A stretch of 64,000 nucleotides of DNA from JABDPF01 sp037384065 (GCA_037384065.1 JARROJ010000005.1:1-64000); one strand, 5' to 3'. Shown: positions 44,471 to 53,209, counted from the first letter of the stretch. Notes: generated by a model not told the origin, from the letters alone. Program-made: numbers and translations.

Positions 44471-47400
44471 TCAGCCCTGCAGGCCGATGCCCAGCAGGGT
44501 AAAGATGGCGATCAACAGCACCGGGTACAGTACGTAGGTCTGGCCGTTGCCGGTATAGGTCTTGCGCAGCAGGTCGATGACGCCCTGGAAGTTTTCCGTC
44601 AGCGCGATCCAGAAGCGGGTCGCGCGCGGCACCAGGAACGGCGCCCAGGCGCGCTCGTAGGGCTGCGTGAAGCGGGATGCGAAATGCGCTTCCTCGGGCG
44701 GCGGCGGCATCTCGGCGGAATAGCCGATGTCCAGCTGGCGGACCTTGCGCGTGGTCGGCTGGAACAGCAGCAACACCAGCGCCATGATGCCGAACATCGC
44801 CATGGTCAGCAGCATCACCGCGGTGCCGTTCAGCACCTGTCCGTTGGCCGTCGTCATGACCAGGCCGTCGATGGCCAGGGCCGGCGCGCCGAACTGCGCC
44901 GCGACGATGGCGTTCAGCGGGTCGAGCAGCACCTGCGGGAAGAAGCCGAGGCCGACGATGGCCAGCATCAGCACGCCCTGCACGATGGACAGGCCGAGCG
45001 GCCCCTCCTTCACGTCACGGTGCACGGTTTTGAGCTGGCCGAGAAAGATCGTGTGGATCAGCCGGTACATGTAGATGAAGGCCACGACCGTGGCGAACAT
45101 CATCAGCGTCAGGATGAACAGCCAGCCCTGCTCCAGCAGCGCCTGGTAAAGCAGCCACTTGCCGGCGAAACCCGGCAGCGGCGGCACGCCGGACAGCGCG
45201 ATGATGCCGATCAGCACGCCCATGAAGCTCACCGGCATCTTCTTGATCAGGCCGCCCATCTCGTACATGGTCCGCGTGCCGGTGCGCATCACCACCGCGG
45301 CGATGGCGAAGAACAGCAGCGACTTGAACAGCAGGTGGTGGAAGGCGTGGAAAAAGGCCGCGGCCCAGCCGAGCGGCGACAGGATCGCGAGACCGACCAC
45401 GATGTAGCCGACCTGTCCGACCGAGGAGTAGGCCAGCAGTTTCTTGGCGTCCTCCTGGAACACGCCCGCCAGCGTCATGCCGAAGGCCGTCAGCGCGCCG
45501 ATTGCAGCCAGCAGCCAGGTCAGATCGATGACGCCGATCAGCACCGGGATCTGTTCCGACGCGATGCGAAAGCCCACCAGCGCGAGGCCGAACATCGGGA
45601 TCTTGCTGATCACGCCGGACAGGAAGGGTGTGAACAGGTCGGGCGATTCGGCATACGCGCCGGGCGCCCAGATGTGCACGCCCCAGGCCGCGGACTTGAC
45701 CAGGAAGCCGAGCGTCATCAGGGTCCAGGCGATCGCCGCCGTGTTGCCGCTCAGCTGCGCCAGGCCGCTGATGGTGTCGACGCCGGCGCCGATCGCCAGC
45801 ATCAGGCCGCCCAGCAGCAGGAAGCCGGCGCCGCCCGAGAAGGCCATGTAGAGCTGGCCGGGCTTGGGCGCGAGACGGCCCTGGCTGATGATCAGGTAGC
45901 TGGTCCAGGTCATCACCTCCCAGGCGACGAAGAACAGCAGCAGGCTGTCGGTGCGCACCAGCAGCACCAGCGCCGCCGTCAGCAGCAGGTGCATGCCCAT
46001 GAACCGTTCGCGGCGGACGTTGTCGACCACGCGCAGCCGGGCGATCGCCACCAGCAGCGTGGCGCCGAGGATCATGATCAGGAACAGGCCGCTGGCGCTA
46101 TCGGGCCGCAGCGCGCCCTGGCCGTACAGCAGCCAGCCCGCGGCGGCCACCGTGACGGCCGCGATGACCGACAGCAGGTCACGCGGCAGGCGGCGCATCA
46201 CGGTGAGCGCCAGGCCGGCGCCGGCGAGCAGCACCAGGGCGGGGTCCCGTACGCCCGGCAGGTCGGCCATGGCGTACAGGCCGTAGGCGATCGCCAGCAC
46301 CGCGAAGCCGACCGGGGCCAGCAGATCGGCGCCGAAGCGCAACGACCGGTGCGCGCTCGATTCGGACGCGGTCTGCACGCGCCGGTACCAGCCGTAGTAG
46401 TAGACGAATTCAAACAGGGAGCCGGCCAGCACCGGTGCGATCCACCAGGCGTAGCCGCCGGTGGTCAGGCTGGCGAGCACCTGCCACTTGCCCCAGAAAC
46501 CCGGGAACGGCGGCAGGCCGGTAACGGCCAGGATCAGCACGATCAGCGCGGTCCGGGCGATCACGTTGTTTTCAAAGGCCGCGACCCAGTTTTCCTGGGA
46601 CTTGCCGTCGACGTTCCCGGTCAGCCACAGCAGCCCGGCCTTGGCGAGCGTGTGGTTGATGATCAGCAGGCCCGCGGCCGCCATCGGCACGACGCCCTGC
46701 TGGATCAGCGGCACCAGGAAGACCAGCAGTCCGACCTGCGCGCTCGAGCTGTAGCCGAGCATGCGGCGCGGCCGGTCCTGCACGGTGGCCAGCAGGTTGG
46801 CGCCGAAAAAGGTGACCATGCCCAGGCTCATGATGATGACCGACCAGGTCTCCGGGAACAGCATGCCGAGTTTCCAGAACGCGAACAGCACGCCGTTGAC
46901 CGTGGTGCCGACCAGCAGGGCCATGACTCCGGGATTGGCGCCGTCATAGAGGTCGAGGCCCGGGCCGTTGACCGGCAGCAGCTTGAGTTCGATCGCCATG
47001 CCCATCAGCAGGAACAGCAGGATGGTGCCGATGCCCGCGCCGGCAACGGCGGGCAGCTTGCCGGCCATGTCGTCGATGTTCAGCGTGCCCGTCAGCTTGT
47101 ACAGGAAGGCGATACCGATCAGCAGAAAGGCGCTGGCGGCGGCGCCGACCATGGCGTACTTGAAGCCGGCCTCGAGGCTCGAATCGGTGTCGTCGAAGGC
47201 GACCAGGGCGTAGGTGCCGATGGCTGCGATCTCGAGGAATACGAACAGGTTGAACAGGTCGCGCGTCATGATCAGGCCGAATGCGCTGGTCATGATCAGG
47301 ACCTGCAGCAGGGCGCTGCGCCCGAGCGTTTGCTCGTCTTCGCGGGCGTGCAGGTAGCCGACGCTGCCCAGCGCGGTCAGCGAGGCCAGCAGGCACAGCA

Positions 47401-47647
47401 CGGCCTCGGCCACGCCGAAATGCAGGTTGATGCCGATCGGGGCGTCGTAGCCGCCGGTGACGACGTTGGCCGCCTGCAGCGCGCCCGAGAGCAGCCCCGG
47501 CAGCCAGCCCAGCGAGAGCGCCGCGGTGAAGGCGATCAACAGGAACTGCGCCACGGTCAGGGGCGTGCGGCCGAGCTTGCCGACCAGCGGCAGCAGGAAG
47601 GCGCCGCCGAGCGGAACGGCGATCAGCAGAATCGGATCCATTACCAC
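44471..47647 (-). CDS. Fused double antiporter-like subunit (two MrpD/NuoM-type domains)
   Basis: The 1058-residue polytopic protein contains two consecutive proton-antiporter domains, about 85-400 and 560-830. Domain 2 has the full charge set: Glu577 (FVAWEVMTW), Lys651 (FLVKSAAWGVHIW) and Lys682 (GVISKIPMFG). Domain 1 keeps Glu139 (FVFLEIAAI) and Lys222 (AIELKLLPV) but has Asn251 (TTVNGVLF) where the second lysine is expected. The archaeal MBX operon has two separate antiporter genes here; this looks like their fusion. GTG at 47647 has GGGAG 6 bases upstream; an ATG two codons later overlaps the previous stop. Confidence 0.9.
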   Translation of the reverse strand: MVMDPILLIAVPLGGAFLLPLVGKLGRTPLTVAQFLLIAFTAALSLGWLPGLLSGALQAANVVTGGYDAPIGINLHFGVAEAVLCLLASLTALGSVGYLHAREDEQTLGRSALLQVLIMTSAFGLIMTRDLFNLFVFLEIAAIGTYALVAFDDTDSSLEAGFKYAMVGAAASAFLLIGIAFLYKLTGTLNIDDMAGKLPAVAGAGIGTILLFLLMGMAIELKLLPVNGPGLDLYDGANPGVMALLVGTTVNGVLFAFWKLGMLFPETWSVIIMSLGMVTFFGANLLATVQDRPRRMLGYSSSAQVGLLVFLVPLIQQGVVPMAAAGLLIINHTLAKAGLLWLTGNVDGKSQENWVAAFENNVIARTALIVLILAVTGLPPFPGFWGKWQVLASLTTGGYAWWIAPVLAGSLFEFVYYYGWYRRVQTASESSAHRSLRFGADLLAPVGFAVLAIAYGLYAMADLPGVRDPALVLLAGAGLALTVMRRLPRDLLSVIAAVTVAAAGWLLYGQGALRPDSASGLFLIMILGATLLVAIARLRVVDNVRRERFMGMHLLLTAALVLLVRTDSLLLFFVAWEVMTWTSYLIISQGRLAPKPGQLYMAFSGGAGFLLLGGLMLAIGAGVDTISGLAQLSGNTAAIAWTLMTLGFLVKSAAWGVHIWAPGAYAESPDLFTPFLSGVISKIPMFGLALVGFRIASEQIPVLIGVIDLTWLLAAIGALTAFGMTLAGVFQEDAKKLLAYSSVGQVGYIVVGLAILSPLGWAAAFFHAFHHLLFKSLLFFAIAAVVMRTGTRTMYEMGGLIKKMPVSFMGVLIGIIALSGVPPLPGFAGKWLLYQALLEQGWLFILTLMMFATVVAFIYMYRLIHTIFLGQLKTVHRDVKEGPLGLSIVQGVLMLAIVGLGFFPQVLLDPLNAIVAAQFGAPALAIDGLVMTTANGQVLNGTAVMLLTMAMFGIMALVLLLFQPTTRKVRQLDIGYSAEMPPPPEEAHFASRFTQPYERAWAPFLVPRATRFWIALTENFQGVIDLLRKTYTGNGQTYVLYPVLLIAIFTLLGIGLQG

Positions 47648-48009
47648 TTCAGTCTCCCGAATTCACGGATATCGAGGCTCTTGCGCACGGCGTAGAGGCG
47701 GATGACGTAGGACAGCAGCAGCGCGGTGATGCCCACGCCGATGACGATGGCCGTCAGCACCAGGGCCTGGGGCACCGGGTCGACGACCAGGTCGGGATTG
47801 CCGAGCAGGCTCGGTTGGTTGAGGATCGGCGCGGTGCGGTCCGGGTTGCTGCCCAGCGCCGCGATCAGCAGGTGCAGGCCGGTGTCGATCAGGGCGAAAC
47901 CGAGCACGATTTTCAGCAGGTTGCGCCGGATCAGCGCGCCGGCGAAACCGATCACGATCAGCGCGATGGCCGTCAGCAGGTACAGCGTCGAGGGGCTCAG
48001 GTCGGTCAC
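47641..48009 (-). CDS. mrpC: MrpC/NuoK-like subunit
   Basis: This 122-residue protein with three membrane helices matches MnhC/MrpC (NuoK family): IGFAGALIRRNLLKIVLGFALIDTG and PVPQALVLTAIVIGVGITALLLS. It contributes to the ion-conducting path beside the D-type subunits. Translation starts at GTG, overlapping the B-type gene stop (GTGA). Confidence 0.92.
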   Translation of the reverse strand: MTDLSPSTLYLLTAIALIVIGFAGALIRRNLLKIVLGFALIDTGLHLLIAALGSNPDRTAPILNQPSLLGNPDLVVDPVPQALVLTAIVIGVGITALLLSYVIRLYAVRKSLDIREFGRLKW

Positions 48010-48722
48010 GGCTGGTCTCCTTCGGAAGACGCGTACAGCCTGCCGGTGTCGATCATGTTGTCCAGCAGGCTGGCCAGTTCGGTGCCGACCTTGAGGCCGA
48101 CCAGGATGTAGATCACCGGGATCACGCCGGCCGAGAACAGCGTGTTCCAGGTGCCCAGCGGCAGCAGGCCCTGGTTGGACAGGAACGAACCGGCGACGAT
48201 CAGGCCGGCCAGGCCGGTCAGCACGTAGGCGAAGCCGACCATCGATTCCATCCAGTTCATGAACAGGTGCGGCAGACGGATCCGGCGGTCGGCCAACAGC
48301 AGCATCAGCACCGCGGAGGCGACGACCGCGCCGCCCTGGAATCCGCCGCCGGGCGACAGGTGCCCGTGGACGAAGATGTAGGCGCCGAACACCAGGGTCG
48401 GAGCGAACAGCAGGCGCGCACCGGTTTGAACGATCTCGCTGCTCGGTCGGCAGCGGTGGCGCAGACCGGTGTCGCGGCGTCGCAGAACGAAGCCCGCGCC
48501 GGCCACCGACAGGAACAGCACCGTCACCTCGCCCAGGGTGTCGAGGCCGCGGTAGTTGACGATCACGCTGGTGACCAGGTTCGCGCCGCGATTTTCCTCG
48601 ACGCCGTGCTGGATGTAATGCTGCGCCACGCTGCCCGGCTCGGTCGGCTGCCCGAGCGGCACCAGCGAAACCAGCAGCCAGCCCATGATCAGCACCATCA
48701 GGATGGAGAAGATCTGTTTCAT
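48006..48722 (-). CDS. MrpB/MnhB-type subunit (MbxF-like)
   Basis: This 238-residue membrane protein has about six helices. The N-terminal part (TSVIVNYRGLDTLGEVTVLF) matches MbhE-like segments. The C-terminal half has the MnhB signature YIFVHGHLSPGGGFQGGAVVASA. The ATG at 48722 overlaps the stop of the small DUF4040 gene (ATGA); a longer in-frame form is rejected. Confidence 0.9.
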   Translation of the reverse strand: MKQIFSILMVLIMGWLLVSLVPLGQPTEPGSVAQHYIQHGVEENRGANLVTSVIVNYRGLDTLGEVTVLFLSVAGAGFVLRRRDTGLRHRCRPSSEIVQTGARLLFAPTLVFGAYIFVHGHLSPGGGFQGGAVVASAVLMLLLADRRIRLPHLFMNWMESMVGFAYVLTGLAGLIVAGSFLSNQGLLPLGTWNTLFSAGVIPVIYILVGLKVGTELASLLDNMIDTGRLYASSEGDQP

Positions 48723-48958
48723 CGCTCGTCCTCCTCGGTGCGGCGGATGGCGACCAGGAAAATCACCGTGGTGAGGCCGGCGCCGATGGCGGCCTCGGTC
48801 ATCGCCACGTCCGGCGCGTTCATGCGCAGAAAGATGTAACTGACGTGCAGACTGACCACGCCCACCATGATGGCGGCGGAGACCAGGTTGCGGACGCCCA
48901 TGGCGACCGCGGCGGCGATCACCAGCAGGACGCACATCAGGATGTCGAGGTAGATCAT
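48719..48958 (-). CDS. DUF4040/MbhD-like small membrane subunit
   Basis: This 79-residue protein with three helices carries the DUF4040 pattern: SAAIMVGVVSLHVSYIFLRM, then APDVAMTEAAIGAGLTTVIF. In Mrp operons this piece forms part of MrpA/MrpB; in MBH/MBX it is subunit D. It overlaps both neighbours by ATGA. Confidence 0.9.
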   Translation of the reverse strand: MIYLDILMCVLLVIAAAVAMGVRNLVSAAIMVGVVSLHVSYIFLRMNAPDVAMTEAAIGAGLTTVIFLVAIRRTEEDER

Positions 48959-49371
48959 TCGGTCACCTCCGCCTGGCGCGCGGCCAGGTCGTTCGGATCC
49001 AGGTCCCGGTTGGAGCCCGCCTCGATGCCGGCGGCGGCTTCGTCCTCGGCCAGCGCATCGATCACGGAGCCCTCGGTCAGGCGAATCCCGGACCGGTGGG
49101 CCGCGCGCGCCAGGGCGTGGCTGCTGATGGGGTTCGTGATCATCACGAAGACGATGATCAGGAGGATTTTCGGCAGCCAGCCGGGCATCAGCAGGCCGAG
49201 ACCGCCCAGCGTCAGGATGTTGCCGAGCGTCGTCGTCTTGGTGCCGGCCTGCATGCGGTTGTACAGGTCGGGCATGCGAAAAATACCGAGCGCGCCCAGG
49301 AACAGGAACGCCGATCCGGCGAGGGTCAGAAAGGCGCCGATGTGCGCAAGGATTCCCTGTGTGTCAGGCAT
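48955..49371 (-). CDS. mrpG: MrpG-type subunit
   Basis: This 138-residue protein has three membrane helices and the MnhG/MrpG pattern LGALGIFRMPDLYNRMQAGTKTTTLG near the start, then PISSHALARAAHRSG. The C-terminal tail of about 30 acidic residues is longer than usual. It is one of the small accessory subunits of Mrp-type antiporters. The ATG lies 1 base after the mrpF stop. Confidence 0.92.
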   Translation of the reverse strand: MPDTQGILAHIGAFLTLAGSAFLFLGALGIFRMPDLYNRMQAGTKTTTLGNILTLGGLGLLMPGWLPKILLIIVFVMITNPISSHALARAAHRSGIRLTEGSVIDALAEDEAAAGIEAGSNRDLDPNDLAARQAEVTE

Positions 49372-49372
49372 G

Positions 49373-49633
49373 TCAGATTCCCCGGTCGTAGTAGCGGGCG
49401 AGTGCGACCACGCCCAGGAAGGCCAGCACGGCGTAGACCAGGGCGACGTCCAGATAGATTTCGCGTCCGCTGTAAACGGCGGCGCCGATCATCAGCGGCA
49501 TCGCGATGAGCGTCAGCACGTCGAGGGCGACGGCGCGATTCGGAGCGTCCGGTCCCTTGAGCATGCGCCAGGTGGCCAGGACCAGGCCGGCGCCGGCGAA
49601 GACCAGGGCGGCGTTCAACATGAGGTTAACCAA
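49373..49633 (-). CDS. mrpF: MrpF-type subunit
   Basis: This 86-residue protein with three helices matches MnhF/MrpF: MLKGPDAPNRAVALDVLTL and the final YLDVALVYAVLAFLGVVALAR. The start is taken as TTG at 49633 because GGAGGT lies 5 bases upstream. The ATG at 49621 would leave a 17-base gap from that site. The TTG start overlaps the end of mrpE. Confidence 0.9.
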   Translation of the reverse strand: MVNLMLNAALVFAGAGLVLATWRMLKGPDAPNRAVALDVLTLIAMPLMIGAAVYSGREIYLDVALVYAVLAFLGVVALARYYDRGI

Positions 49634-50126
49634 AGATCACCTCCAGGTATTTTTCGAAGCTGGCGGCGATGCGGCGCGACGCCGCCTCGGTGTCGCGTTC
49701 CTGCACGTCCACCCAGTGGATGTACAGGTAGTCGCCGACGATATCGACCGACAGCGTGCCGGGCGTCAGGGTGATCGAGTTCGCCAGGATCATCCGGCCG
49801 ACCGGGTTCTTCAGGCGGGTGCGGATGCGGACGATGCCGGGGTTGATGTCCAGGCGCGGGCTCAATACGCGCCGCGCCACGTCGAGGTTGGACAGGATGA
49901 TCGACCAGACCAGGTACGGGAGGTAGATCGCCGCGTACACGATGCGTCTCGGGTTCAGCAGGCCGAACCCGGCACGGTTGGCCGTGAACGTGGTGGTCAG
50001 CGCCGCGGCGAGCACCGCGACGACCGCTCCGGCGATCATCTCCTGGGGGTGCAGGCTGCCCGCGAAGACCAGCCACAGGGCCCACAGGGCGACGCTCAGG
50101 ATCAGGAAGGAAACGATTCGATTCAT
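49626..50126 (-). CDS. mrpE: MrpE-type subunit
   Basis: This 166-residue protein has two N-terminal helices and the MnhE/MrpE pattern: the hydrophobic start, IYLPYLVWSIILSNLDVARRVL, then NSITLTPGTLSVDI and YIHWVDV. The ATG at 50126 (MNRIVSFLIL) fits the family. A TTG at 50216 would begin inside the AT-rich operator-like region. It is the first gene of the 12-gene operon. Confidence 0.9.
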   Translation of the reverse strand: MNRIVSFLILSVALWALWLVFAGSLHPQEMIAGAVVAVLAAALTTTFTANRAGFGLLNPRRIVYAAIYLPYLVWSIILSNLDVARRVLSPRLDINPGIVRIRTRLKNPVGRMILANSITLTPGTLSVDIVGDYLYIHWVDVQERDTEAASRRIAASFEKYLEVIFG

Positions 50127-50416
50127 CTGCAGGACCGTTGCGTGGTTGTTGGATCGCGTTCTTTCGCGCCGTTCGGCGTGGAGCACGCATTGTTTAAGTA
50201 AATTTAAATTAGTCAAACCTAATATAGACGGCCGCCATTCTAAGGCGATTGCCGCGGCCTGGAATTGACCGAGGTCATGTGGACTTCCGGATGCCGCTGC
50301 CGACTGGATTTAAAGATATAATTTAAATATACTTCAATTTATATGAAGTATTATGTTCACCCGCGTGCCGCGCTTCGCCGGCGCGGTCGCCGCGTCCGCA
50401 AGCCCGGAGGTACACC
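50127..50416. promoter_or_regulatory. Divergent promoter/operator region of the membrane-complex operon
   Basis: This gap is much richer in AT than its surroundings. It contains the palindromic word ATTTAAAT at 50202-50209 and 50321-50328 and ATTTAAA at 50308-50314. It also has an inverted repeat with perfect 8-base arms, ATACTTCA (50329-50336) and TGAAGTAT (50344-50351). The words near 50.20 kb face mrpE and those near 50.3 kb face the regulator gene. Together they look like repeated binding sites for the divergently encoded winged-helix protein. Confidence 0.55.
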
Positions 50417-51085
50417 ATGACCACCGCATCCAGGCCGGGCGACGATTGCTCGATAACGGGCCTGCCGCCGGCCATGGACTTTGCAACGGCACGCAAGCTC
50501 GGCGCCTGTCTCGCCCGTGACTACGCGGCGGACCTGTTCCGCCTGTTGGTCAGTTACCACGATATTTCCGCGTCGGAGGCGGCGTCGCGCCTGGGCCTCC
50601 ACATTCGCACCGCGCAGGACTTCCTCGAAACACTGGCGGCCGTCGGTATGGTGACGCGTGAAGAGGTGTTCGAGCGCAAACGGCCGTATTTTCGCTATGC
50701 CCTGGCCGCGAACCGGATCCGGTTCGACCTCGACCTCGAGGACCTGTTCGGCGATCGTTCGGCCGGCGACCGGTTCCAGCGTGAAATCCGCGAGGCGAAG
50801 GGCAGCGGCGCCCGTTTTTCGACCGCCCGGGGCGGTGAGCAGATCGCCAGCGTATCGGTTTGGGACGGCTCCGGTCGGGACCGCCGCGAGCGTCGTTTCA
50901 GGCTGACCGCGGCCCAGGGACGTTTCCTCTATCACCTGCCGTTCCCGTCGGCCGCGTTCATGACCGTGGCGGAGATCATGCGTCGCGCGGGCGTCGATCC
51001 GCAATGCCGCGGCGAGATCGCCGACCTGCTGACACTGCTGGACGAGCACGGTCTGATCGAGGATCACCGGCGCACGCCGGCGTGA
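50417..51085 (+). CDS. Winged-helix (ArsR/MarR-like) transcriptional regulator
   Basis: This 222-residue protein has an N-terminal winged helix at about residues 33-95: AADLFRLLVSYHDISASEAA, then RLGLHIRTAQDFLETLAAVG as the recognition helix region and a wing around KRPYFRYAL. The remaining 120 residues include a second helical part (MTVAEIMRRAGVDPQCRGEI) that could be another DNA- or partner-binding domain. It is divergent from the membrane-complex operon and probably controls it and itself. There is no obvious metal-binding cysteine cluster, so the signal is unknown. Confidence 0.75.
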   Translation: MTTASRPGDDCSITGLPPAMDFATARKLGACLARDYAADLFRLLVSYHDISASEAASRLGLHIRTAQDFLETLAAVGMVTREEVFERKRPYFRYALAANRIRFDLDLEDLFGDRSAGDRFQREIREAKGSGARFSTARGGEQIASVSVWDGSGRDRRERRFRLTAAQGRFLYHLPFPSAAFMTVAEIMRRAGVDPQCRGEIADLLTLLDEHGLIEDHRRTPA

Positions 51086-51100
51086 GCCGGGCCGGGCGCG

Positions 51101-51847
51101 TCAGCGCGAGGGCAGCACGTGCCGGCTCTTGCGCACCCCCAGTGGGCGCAGGAACTGGCTGAACACGGCGCGGCCCAGAATGGCCGACTGTCCGATGCGT
51201 TCGTGGGTCTGTCGCCGAAGGGTTTCTGCGTCGAGGCCACCGCCGTTCCGGTCGAGATCCTCCACGTAGTGCGGCAGGCCCAGCCAGCGGTTGATCAGGC
51301 GCTCGTCGAGTTCGAGGTGCCCCTGCAGGCCGTACGCGGTATCGCCGTAGCGAAAGGCCTGCTGCTCACAGCGCGACGAGCGCGCGAGGTGCACCGCGCC
51401 GGCGGGCAGGTCGAAGGTGTAACCGTGCCACTGAAAGACCGGACTGGGTTCGACCAGGGCGCAGAACACGGGGTCGGCGGCCGAGTAATGGGTCGGCTCG
51501 AGGTCGCCCCAGCCGATTTCCCACGCCGCCATCGGCCGCACCGAGGCGCCGAGGGTGCGGGCCAGCAACTGCGCGCCCAGGCAGATTCCGAGCAGCGGGA
51601 TTTCGCGCCGAAGCGCGTCCTCGATGCAGTTCATCTCCGTGCGCAGATGCGGATGCCGCTCGAGCTGGTCCGGCATCTGCGGCCCCCCCAGCACGATCAG
51701 CGCGTCGTAACGGGCGATATCGGGCCGCGCGTCCGGATCGCGATGAAAATTCACGTAGCGGATGCGGTGGCCGCGATCGCGCAGCATCGGGTCGAGCGTG
51801 CCGAGCGGCTCCGCCGCGACGTGCTGGAAGACGAGGACCTTGGCCAC
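51101..51847 (-). CDS. Class I glutamine amidotransferase (GMP synthase-like)
   Basis: This 248-residue protein has the class I amidotransferase fold: LIVLGGPQMPD, nucleophile elbow GICLGAQLLA (Cys89), QWHGYTFDLP and the His/Glu end AYGLQGHLELD. It resembles stand-alone YfeJ/GMP-synthase-like proteins whose substrate is unknown. The catalytic triad appears intact, though the usual FHPE is GHLE. It lies 86 bases after proA in the same direction and may be read from that operon. Confidence 0.85.
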   Translation of the reverse strand: MAKVLVFQHVAAEPLGTLDPMLRDRGHRIRYVNFHRDPDARPDIARYDALIVLGGPQMPDQLERHPHLRTEMNCIEDALRREIPLLGICLGAQLLARTLGASVRPMAAWEIGWGDLEPTHYSAADPVFCALVEPSPVFQWHGYTFDLPAGAVHLARSSRCEQQAFRYGDTAYGLQGHLELDERLINRWLGLPHYVEDLDRNGGGLDAETLRRQTHERIGQSAILGRAVFSQFLRPLGVRKSRHVLPSR

Positions 51848-51933
51848 GGCGCCCTAGCGCGGCAGGCGCGCGCGCCGCGCGCAGCGGATCGGAACGAATG
51901 TCAGGCCGGAAGGCCGTACGGCCGGTCTCGCCA

Positions 51934-53199
51934 TCAACTCGCCGGCCTCGTCTGCCCGTCGCCGCGCACCACCCACTTGTAGCTGGTCAGTTCCGGCAGG
52001 GCCATCGGGCCGCGCGCATGCAGTTTCTGGGTGCTGATGCCGATCTCCGCGCCCATGCCGAACTGGCCGCCGTCGGTGAACGCGGTCGAGGCGTTGGCGT
52101 AGACGGCGGCGGCGTCGACCTCGTCCAGGAAGCGCTCGATGACGTCGGCGTCCCGGGCGATGACGGCCTCGGAATGCCGCGACGAGTAGCGGTGGATGTG
52201 GTCGAGCGCCGCGTCCAGGTCATCGACGGTCTTGATGGACAGGCGCAGAGCGAGAAATTCCTGGCCGAAATGCGCTTCCCGCGCGCGGTTCAGCGGGCCG
52301 GCATAGCGGCCTTCGAGCGCCGCGTACGCGGCCTCGTCGGCGAAGACCTCGACGTTCTTTTCGCCCATGTCGCGCATCAGGTCGGGCAACTCGGCGAGCA
52401 GGTCGCGGTGCAGCACCAGCGTATCGAGGGCGTTGCAGACGCTGACCCGCCGGGTCTTGGCGTTGGTGATCACGGCGCGGGCCACGGCGCGGTCCGCGCT
52501 GGCGTCGACGTAGGTGTGCACGATGCCCGCGCCGGTTTCGATGACCGGGACCCGGGCCGTGTCGCGCACGAAATCGATCAGGCCCTGCGAGCCGCGCGGA
52601 ATCGCCAGGTCGATCAGGCCGACAGCCTCCAGGATCCGCGGCAGCCACTCGCGTTGCGGCGGCGCCAGGTACACGCAGTCGGGCAGAATCCCGTGTTCGA
52701 GCAGCACCTCGTGCATCAGGCGCACGACGACGCGATTGGTGTCGTGCGCGTCGCTGCTGCCCTTCAGCACACAGGCATTGCGGGTCTTCAGGCACAGCGC
52801 GAACACGTCGAAGGTGACGTTCGGCCGGGATTCGAAGATCACCGCGACGACGCCCATCGGCACCCGCACCTTGCTCAGGCGCAGCCCGTTGTCGAGCACG
52901 CGTTCCTCCAGCACTTCGCCCACCGGCGAGGGCAGTTCGGCGACGTGGCGCAGGTCCTCGCAGATCGCGGCGAGGCGCTCGGGATTCAGCAACAGGCGGT
53001 CGTATTTCGGGTCGTCCTGCGCCATTCGCGAGAGGTCGCTGCGATTGGCCGCGAGGATCTCCTCCCGGTTGGCCAGGGCCTTGTCGGCCAGGGCATGGAG
53101 AACCGCGCGGACAGTGGCGTCGTCATTGCGGGCCAGGTCGCGAGCCGCCGCTCGGGCGCGCTCCAGTCCTCGGATCAGGGCGTGTTCGATGTCGTTCAT
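51934..53199 (-). CDS. proA: Gamma-glutamyl phosphate reductase
   Basis: ProA reduces glutamyl 5-phosphate to the semialdehyde in proline synthesis, using NADPH. The 421-residue protein shows the aldehyde-dehydrogenase-like layout: MGVVAVIFESRPNVTFDVFA, PRGSQGLIDFV, ETGAGIVHTYVD, catalytic Cys in VSVCNALDTLVLH, and GAEIGISTQKLHARGPMAL. It lies 10 bases after proB. Confidence 0.96.
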   Translation of the reverse strand: MNDIEHALIRGLERARAAARDLARNDDATVRAVLHALADKALANREEILAANRSDLSRMAQDDPKYDRLLLNPERLAAICEDLRHVAELPSPVGEVLEERVLDNGLRLSKVRVPMGVVAVIFESRPNVTFDVFALCLKTRNACVLKGSSDAHDTNRVVVRLMHEVLLEHGILPDCVYLAPPQREWLPRILEAVGLIDLAIPRGSQGLIDFVRDTARVPVIETGAGIVHTYVDASADRAVARAVITNAKTRRVSVCNALDTLVLHRDLLAELPDLMRDMGEKNVEVFADEAAYAALEGRYAGPLNRAREAHFGQEFLALRLSIKTVDDLDAALDHIHRYSSRHSEAVIARDADVIERFLDEVDAAAVYANASTAFTDGGQFGMGAEIGISTQKLHARGPMALPELTSYKWVVRGDGQTRPAS

Positions 53200-53209
53200 G
53201 AGGTCGTGT

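Noticed and set aside
44402..47695. A 1097-codon open frame on the plus strand
   Set aside because: It is antisense to the fused antiporter gene. The composition (Gln, His, Asp and Arg rich) is that of a GC-rich antisense shadow, with no domain.
39301..50126. Reading the operon as a standard NADH dehydrogenase (nuo) operon
   Set aside because: NuoA, NuoE, NuoF and NuoG are missing, Mrp-specific subunits E, F and G are present, and the quinone-site residues of NuoD are replaced.
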